This document shows positions 15,428 to 19,372 of a stretch of 19,372 nt of DNA, in pieces; position 1 is the stretch's first letter, and each line of letters begins with the position of its first letter. The stretch lies in the NCBI GenBank assembly GCA_051893155.1, contig JBJFGY010000002.1:1-19372 (forward strand). The letters are read 5' to 3'. A model generated the notes under the pieces. The model had not been told where the DNA came from and searched no databases. It saw only the letters and a program-made list of their open reading frames with translations. The position numbers and the translations under genes were made by a program. This stretch comes from UBA6448 sp051893155. Its GTDB lineage: Bacteria > Bacillota_I > Bacilli_A > RF39 > UBA660.

Positions 15428-17557
15428 ATGAATATGGATGTTTTATTTATACTCATTTTTGCAATCTATATTTTATCTATAGTATCTATAGTTTTTTCAA
15501 ATGTTTCTCAAAAATTTGTAACATCAAAGAGTAAATATAATAAATTACACAAATGTAGTGTTATATTTTTAGTATTTGGAGTTATATTAATGGCTATATT
15601 TAGTGATAGTGTTTTAATTAATAAAGTAAACAGAAGATCAACATCAACCGCTCCCTCTTCAGCAGATGGATTTACAATAGAACAATACAAAATTGTTATG
15701 GATGTTAACGAATCAAATTCAGTAGATGTCAAAGAATATATTACAGTTAATTTTTATGAAAGTGGTCATCACGGAATTTATAGATTCATTCCATTTTGGT
15801 TAGAATATACAAATAAAGATGGAGTAACACAATCAAGAGAATCTAAATTAAGTAATTTAAAAGCTGTTGGTGATAACTATACTATAGATACTGTTAGTGG
15901 AAAACAAAGAATTAAGATTGGAGACGCAAATTATACTCTACCAGTAGGAAACCACACATATGAAATAGATTATACTTATGATATGGGATTTGATCCTTAT
16001 GATAATTTTGATGAATTTATTTTTCATGCGTTTGGTGACTATTGGGGAACAGAAATTAAAAATGCATCAATTATAATTAATTTACCTAAAGCATTTGATA
16101 CTCAAAACAAAATTAAATTTTTTGCCGATAAACATAGAAAACAGGACATAACATCTTATGTTAATTATTATGCAAGTGGAAACACTATATATGCTGATTT
16201 ATCATCAAATTATCGATTAAATAGTGCATTAACTATTGATATAGAATTGCCTGATGGTTATTTTGTAAATGGAAGTAATAATTATGGAATAACTTCGTTA
16301 TTACTTTGCGTTTTATGTATATTATTTGCAATCATATCTTTTGTTTTATGGAAAAAGAATGGAAAAGATTTAGATAAAATTCCTGAAACAGTTGAATTTT
16401 ACCCACCAGAAAAATTAGATGCTGCTGAAATTGGTTATTTGTATAAAAAAGATACTGGAAGAAAATTATCAATAGCATTAATTATTGAATTAGCTAGTAA
16501 AGGTTTTATAAAAATAATAGAATCTGAAGATAAAGAAACACTGACGATTGTTAAATCAAATACAACTGATGTTAATAAATATATTAAACGTGAAATAAGG
16601 ATAGTTAAACTAAAAGAATATAAAGAACGTTCAGATACTTTCGATAATACAATTAATTCAATTAAAATCATGAAAGATTATTTTCCTGACAATGTTAATG
16701 AAAATATTGTAACTTCGGACTTTAATAATTTTTATGAAAATTCAAAATACTTGATTGATAATGGATATATAAGAATAGTTAGCGATAGTATTAGTCAATA
16801 TTCACAAGAACAACTTGATACAATAAAAAAAGAATTATCTCTAAATGAATTTAAAGATAAACCTCAGATGAGTAATAATGAGAAAATTGTTTATAATAAG
16901 CTTTTTGAAGATTCGGATGAAACAATCCTTTCTGAAAATTATTCTTTCTATAAAGTGTTTAGTGAAATAGGAGAAAATGTTAGAAATAACTTTGATGATA
17001 AGATTAATGACTTGAAAGCATATAAATATATGCTAATTGTTAGTTTAGGATTTTTAATATGTACAATTTTATTTGGATTAGCATACTACAAATTTGAAGA
17101 TTTAAACCCCAAACTTAATATTATATATACTATAGCATTTATTTCTAACATAGTAACTTTTGTTTTTGCTATTTTGATGAAAAGAAAAAATTTATATGGA
17201 GAACAAATTAAATCTAAAATAAATGGATTTAAAAATTATATAGAATTAGCTGAAAAAGATCAGATTGAAATGTTAGTAGAACAAAATCCAAATTATTTTT
17301 ATGATATATTACCATATGCTTATGTTTTAGATGTTTCTAAAAAATGGGTAGAAAAATTTGAAAATATTCCTGTTCCAACTAATGATATGGGCAATTTTGA
17401 TTATAACAATATAGATTCACTAGATCATTTATCTGATTTTGTATATATTCCATCATCTTCATCATCTGGTTCATCAGGTTGTGGTGGAGGTTGTGGTGGA
17501 GGTTGTTCTTCTTGTGGAGGAGGATGTTCTTCTTGCGGTGGTGGAGGTTCATGGTAA
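15428..17557 (+). CDS. DUF2207 membrane protein with a six-cysteine Gly/Ser tail
   Basis: A 709-aa membrane protein. Helices are at about 4-24, 43-60, 287-308, 532-554 and 563-584. The extracytoplasmic DUF2207 domain covers about 80-280 and includes FTIEQYKIVMDVNESNSVDV (82-101) and HHGIYRFIPF (114-123). Residues 309-530 and 585-670 are probably cytoplasmic, with a winged-helix-like stretch at about 330-365. The C-terminus is a Ser/Gly/Cys tail (676-709) ending in GGGGSW. Its cysteines at 685, 689, 693, 696, 700 and 703 have spacing C-x3-C-x3-C-x2-C-x3-C-x2-C. Family members often end in Gly-rich SW tails, and the regular cysteines are the special feature. A radical SAM gene overlaps the last codons. 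The tail is a candidate substrate of that enzyme (inference). The domain's molecular role is unknown. Confidence 0.88.
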   Translation: MNMDVLFILIFAIYILSIVSIVFSNVSQKFVTSKSKYNKLHKCSVIFLVFGVILMAIFSDSVLINKVNRRSTSTAPSSADGFTIEQYKIVMDVNESNSVDVKEYITVNFYESGHHGIYRFIPFWLEYTNKDGVTQSRESKLSNLKAVGDNYTIDTVSGKQRIKIGDANYTLPVGNHTYEIDYTYDMGFDPYDNFDEFIFHAFGDYWGTEIKNASIIINLPKAFDTQNKIKFFADKHRKQDITSYVNYYASGNTIYADLSSNYRLNSALTIDIELPDGYFVNGSNNYGITSLLLCVLCILFAIISFVLWKKNGKDLDKIPETVEFYPPEKLDAAEIGYLYKKDTGRKLSIALIIELASKGFIKIIESEDKETLTIVKSNTTDVNKYIKREIRIVKLKEYKERSDTFDNTINSIKIMKDYFPDNVNENIVTSDFNNFYENSKYLIDNGYIRIVSDSISQYSQEQLDTIKKELSLNEFKDKPQMSNNEKIVYNKLFEDSDETILSENYSFYKVFSEIGENVRNNFDDKINDLKAYKYMLIVSLGFLICTILFGLAYYKFEDLNPKLNIIYTIAFISNIVTFVFAILMKRKNLYGEQIKSKINGFKNYIELAEKDQIEMLVEQNPNYFYDILPYAYVLDVSKKWVEKFENIPVPTNDMGNFDYNNIDSLDHLSDFVYIPSSSSSGSSGCGGGCGGGCSSCGGGCSSCGGGGSW

Positions 17558-18540
17558 AGCAATTTATATTACAATGGCATTTGAGTGAAGTTTGTAATTT
17601 AAAATGTTTGCATTGCTACCAGGAAAAACATAAACCTATTGCACTATCGTATCATCATTTATTGATGATTCTCGAACAATATAGAGAACTTTTAAAAAAA
17701 TTAAAAGTTAAAGGACACATAAATTTAACTGGTGGAGAACCATTGTGTTCTCTACATTTTTTTAAACTACTAGATGAATTTAAAAAAGATAAAGATTTAT
17801 ATTCTTTTTCTATACTTACTAATGGAACATTAATTACTGATGAAATTGCAAAAAAAATAAGTGAATACAATCCTGAATATGTTCAAGTTAGTCTTGAGGG
17901 TGGAAAAAAAACAAATGATTACATAAGAGGAAAAAATGTATATAAAAAAGTTGCTACTGCTATTAAGTATTTAAAAAAATATCATATATTTGTTTCTATC
18001 TCATTTACTGCAACAAAAATTAATTATAAAGAATTTCCTCAGGTTGTTAAATTTGCTGAAAAATATAATGTTGATAATATATGGTCTGATCGATTTATTC
18101 CATTGAATGAGAATAATGATGTTGATTTACAAATGACAAAAGAAGAAACAACAGAATATTTAAGAATAATGGAAGATGAAAGAATTAGATTAAAACTTAA
18201 AAAAAGCAAAACAAATATTGCGATGTATAGAGCATTACAATTTCAAATGACTAATGATTATCCATACACTTGTACAGCAGGGAAAAGTCTTTTAACAGTT
18301 ATGGAAAATGGTGATTTAGTTCCATGCAGAAGAATGCCAATAGTAATTGGTAATTTATTAAAAGATAATATGTATAAATTATATAAAGTTAGCAAAATTT
18401 TAAAAGAACTTCAAAAAGATACAACACCTGATGATTGTAAAAAATGTGAACATTCCAAAAAATGTTCTGGTGGCTTAAAATGTTTAACCTATGCAATATA
18501 CAAAGATTTAAATCACAAAGATGTTGGATGTTCTAAATAA
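17551..18540 (+). CDS. radical SAM/SPASM peptide- or protein-modifying enzyme
   Basis: A 329-aa radical SAM enzyme. The [4Fe-4S]-SAM cluster motif is CNLKCLHC (Cys15, 19, 22), and the SAM-binding GGEP motif is at 61-64 in LTGGEPL. The C-terminal SPASM domain has its auxiliary-cluster cysteines in CTAGKSL, GDLVPC, CKKCEHSKKCSGGLKC and a final GC near the end. SPASM enzymes commonly modify ribosomal peptides or proteins, for example by Cys thioether crosslinks. The start at ATG 17551 lies within the final codons of the DUF2207 gene (7-base overlap, ATGGTAA), so translation is coupled. The longer in-frame opening from 17479 is only the antisense-like reading of the Gly/Cys tail and is rejected. 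A terminator follows the stop. The target is inferred from gene linkage, not from motifs. Confidence 0.88.
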   Translation: MVKQFILQWHLSEVCNLKCLHCYQEKHKPIALSYHHLLMILEQYRELLKKLKVKGHINLTGGEPLCSLHFFKLLDEFKKDKDLYSFSILTNGTLITDEIAKKISEYNPEYVQVSLEGGKKTNDYIRGKNVYKKVATAIKYLKKYHIFVSISFTATKINYKEFPQVVKFAEKYNVDNIWSDRFIPLNENNDVDLQMTKEETTEYLRIMEDERIRLKLKKSKTNIAMYRALQFQMTNDYPYTCTAGKSLLTVMENGDLVPCRRMPIVIGNLLKDNMYKLYKVSKILKELQKDTTPDDCKKCEHSKKCSGGLKCLTYAIYKDLNHKDVGCSK

Positions 18541-18543
18541 TGT

Positions 18544-18583
18544 AAGACGATAGCTTAAAATTCAAAGCCCGTCTTTTTCTTTT
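18544..18583 (+). terminator. terminator of the lemA-DUF2207-rSAM operon
   Basis: AAGACG (18544-18549) pairs with CGTCTT (18570-18575), with an inner GCTT/AAGC pairing around AAAATTC, and a T-rich run follows to 18583. Confidence 0.65.
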
Positions 18584-18633
18584 ATACTATTATATTGATT
18601 TTCATACTGATAGTTTAATCTTTTTAAATTTTA

Positions 18634-18994
18634 TTTAGCTTATAGCAATTATCACAACAGTACTCAGCAAGTTTTAAAGAATCCTTTTTATCTTTTTTGC
18701 TTTTCTTAAACCTCAATCAAGATATTTTTTAATTTTTAAGGCATTTTCCGCTAATACAAAATAATCCTTATAAATAAATAATCTAATATTGGTAAATGAT
18801 ATGTGTCTGTTTCTTCAATTACAATTTTTAAATCTTCTTTTGGAACATCTTTTATTTTTTCTCCAATAGATTGAATACGTTAATATCATTATTTATTTCA
18901 AAAGGTCTTCAATTACTTCTTTAGCAATACTTAATATAGCTATTGTACTTTGTCCTTTTGAAACAGCAATGCCAATTTCTTTACATATCCTCAT
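18634..18994 (-). pseudogene. decayed IS110-family transposase, N-terminal half
   Basis: Reading the minus strand from 18994, GIAVSKGQSTIAIL corresponds to the IS110 opening G-I-D-V-S-K-G; the catalytic Asp is replaced by Ala. After a stop and frameshift, KEDLKIVIEETDTYHLPIL matches the E-A-T-G-x-Y-H region. After another shift, KDYFVLAENALKIKKYLD appears, then a TGA stop where Arg would fit. A further shift gives KDKKDSLKLAEYCCDN. The order is that of the IS110 DEDD (RuvC-like) domain. The C-terminal half is missing. This is a dead insertion-sequence relic with at least three frame changes or stops. Confidence 0.7.
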
Positions 18995-19372
18995 TTTGCC
19001 TCTTGATATTTACAATATTATGTGAAGGTTGAATAATTCTTTTTTTGACGAGAAGTTTATCTCTAAAACTAACACGTTATCCAATCACTTCATTCATAAT
19101 AAAAAGACGTGCAATATTTAATCACATTTCTTTAATTAATTATTATAATTTTATAGTACCAAAAAACGCAATTTGAGTTAGTTGTAATAAAAAAGCTCGA
19201 AAAGTTCGAGCGTATTTTTTTATGGAGCGAATATATTACAACTTACGAACTATAACACTCTCTTTCTATAAACATTATATATGAATCTCTATTATTTTTC
19301 AATGGTATTATGGGAATTTGGTAACTATTCAGACATTAAATAAACGATTATTAGTTAATTGTCTATTTTTAT
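18995..19372. other. no intact gene seen
   Basis: Apart from the hairpin at 19195-19221, I see no intact gene here. A short minus-strand frame (about 19107-18985, contains RVSFRDKLLVKKRIIQ) looks protein-like but has stops and no recognisable family. The last 150 bases show no clear structure. Confidence 0.5.
19195..19221 (+). terminator. isolated strong terminator hairpin
   Basis: GCTCGAA (19195-19201) pairs perfectly with TTCGAGC (19205-19211) around AAG, and a run of seven T follows (19215-19221). A run of A precedes the stem, so it may also work on the minus strand, for a gene beyond the window end. No intact + strand gene lies directly upstream. Confidence 0.6.

Noticed and set aside
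17479..17550. N-terminal extension of the radical SAM enzyme, rich in Trp, Arg and Phe
   Set aside because: It is a frame-shifted reading of the Gly/Cys tail codons of the DUF2207 gene. The family normally starts shortly before the CxxxCxxC motif, and ATG 17551 fits.
18985..19107. Minus-strand protein-like frame containing RVSFRDKLLVKKRIIQ
   Set aside because: It contains an internal stop, has no start with a ribosome site and matches no family I know; too weak to list as a gene.
19210..19290. tRNA-like start (GGAGCGA) in the last 160 bases
   Set aside because: No acceptor, anticodon or T-arm pairing could be built.

Overview
The window is very AT-rich and uses the standard genetic code (Trp is TGG; TGA acts as a stop). 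It has short intergenic gaps, strong AGGAGG-type ribosome sites and TGnTATAAT-type promoters. Together with the protein families this suggests a low-GC Firmicute, probably an uncultured gut Bacilli or Mollicutes-like lineage. That placement is an inference; no rRNA or other phylogenetic marker is present.

Positions 82-10807 hold a Gram-positive type IV secretion system (T4SS) locus, all on the + strand. In order: a two-helix pilin-like protein (VirB2/TrbC type), a polytopic VirB6/TrbL-like channel protein with a long soluble C-terminus, a PrgI-family membrane protein, a VirB4 ATPase encoded as two abutting genes (TrsD-like N module and TrsE-like motor), a membrane-anchored bifunctional peptidoglycan hydrolase (VirB1/CwlT type), an Asn-rich membrane-anchored protein of unknown function, and a VirD4/TraG coupling ATPase. 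An internal terminator and at least four promoter-like sites suggest several transcripts. No relaxase, integrase or origin of transfer is visible here.

Positions 10832-12160 hold small housekeeping-like genes: a single-domain rhodanese whose ribosome site lies in the 3' arm of the terminator behind virD4, a DedA/TVP38-type membrane protein, and a convergent small membrane protein that may be leaderless. Positions 12160-14870 are accessory: a structured intergenic region, a 363-aa protein resembling the HopA1 effector domain, a frameshifted gene remnant ending in a coiled-coil ORF, and a truncated insertion-sequence end.

Positions 14767-18583 carry a compact operon: LemA protein, a DUF2207 membrane protein ending in a Gly/Ser/Cys tail with six regularly spaced cysteines, and a radical SAM/SPASM enzyme whose start overlaps the tail codons. 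This suggests a post-translational modification system acting on the tail of a membrane protein, and is the most interesting item in the window. The last 800 bases hold a decayed IS110-family transposase remnant and an isolated terminator.
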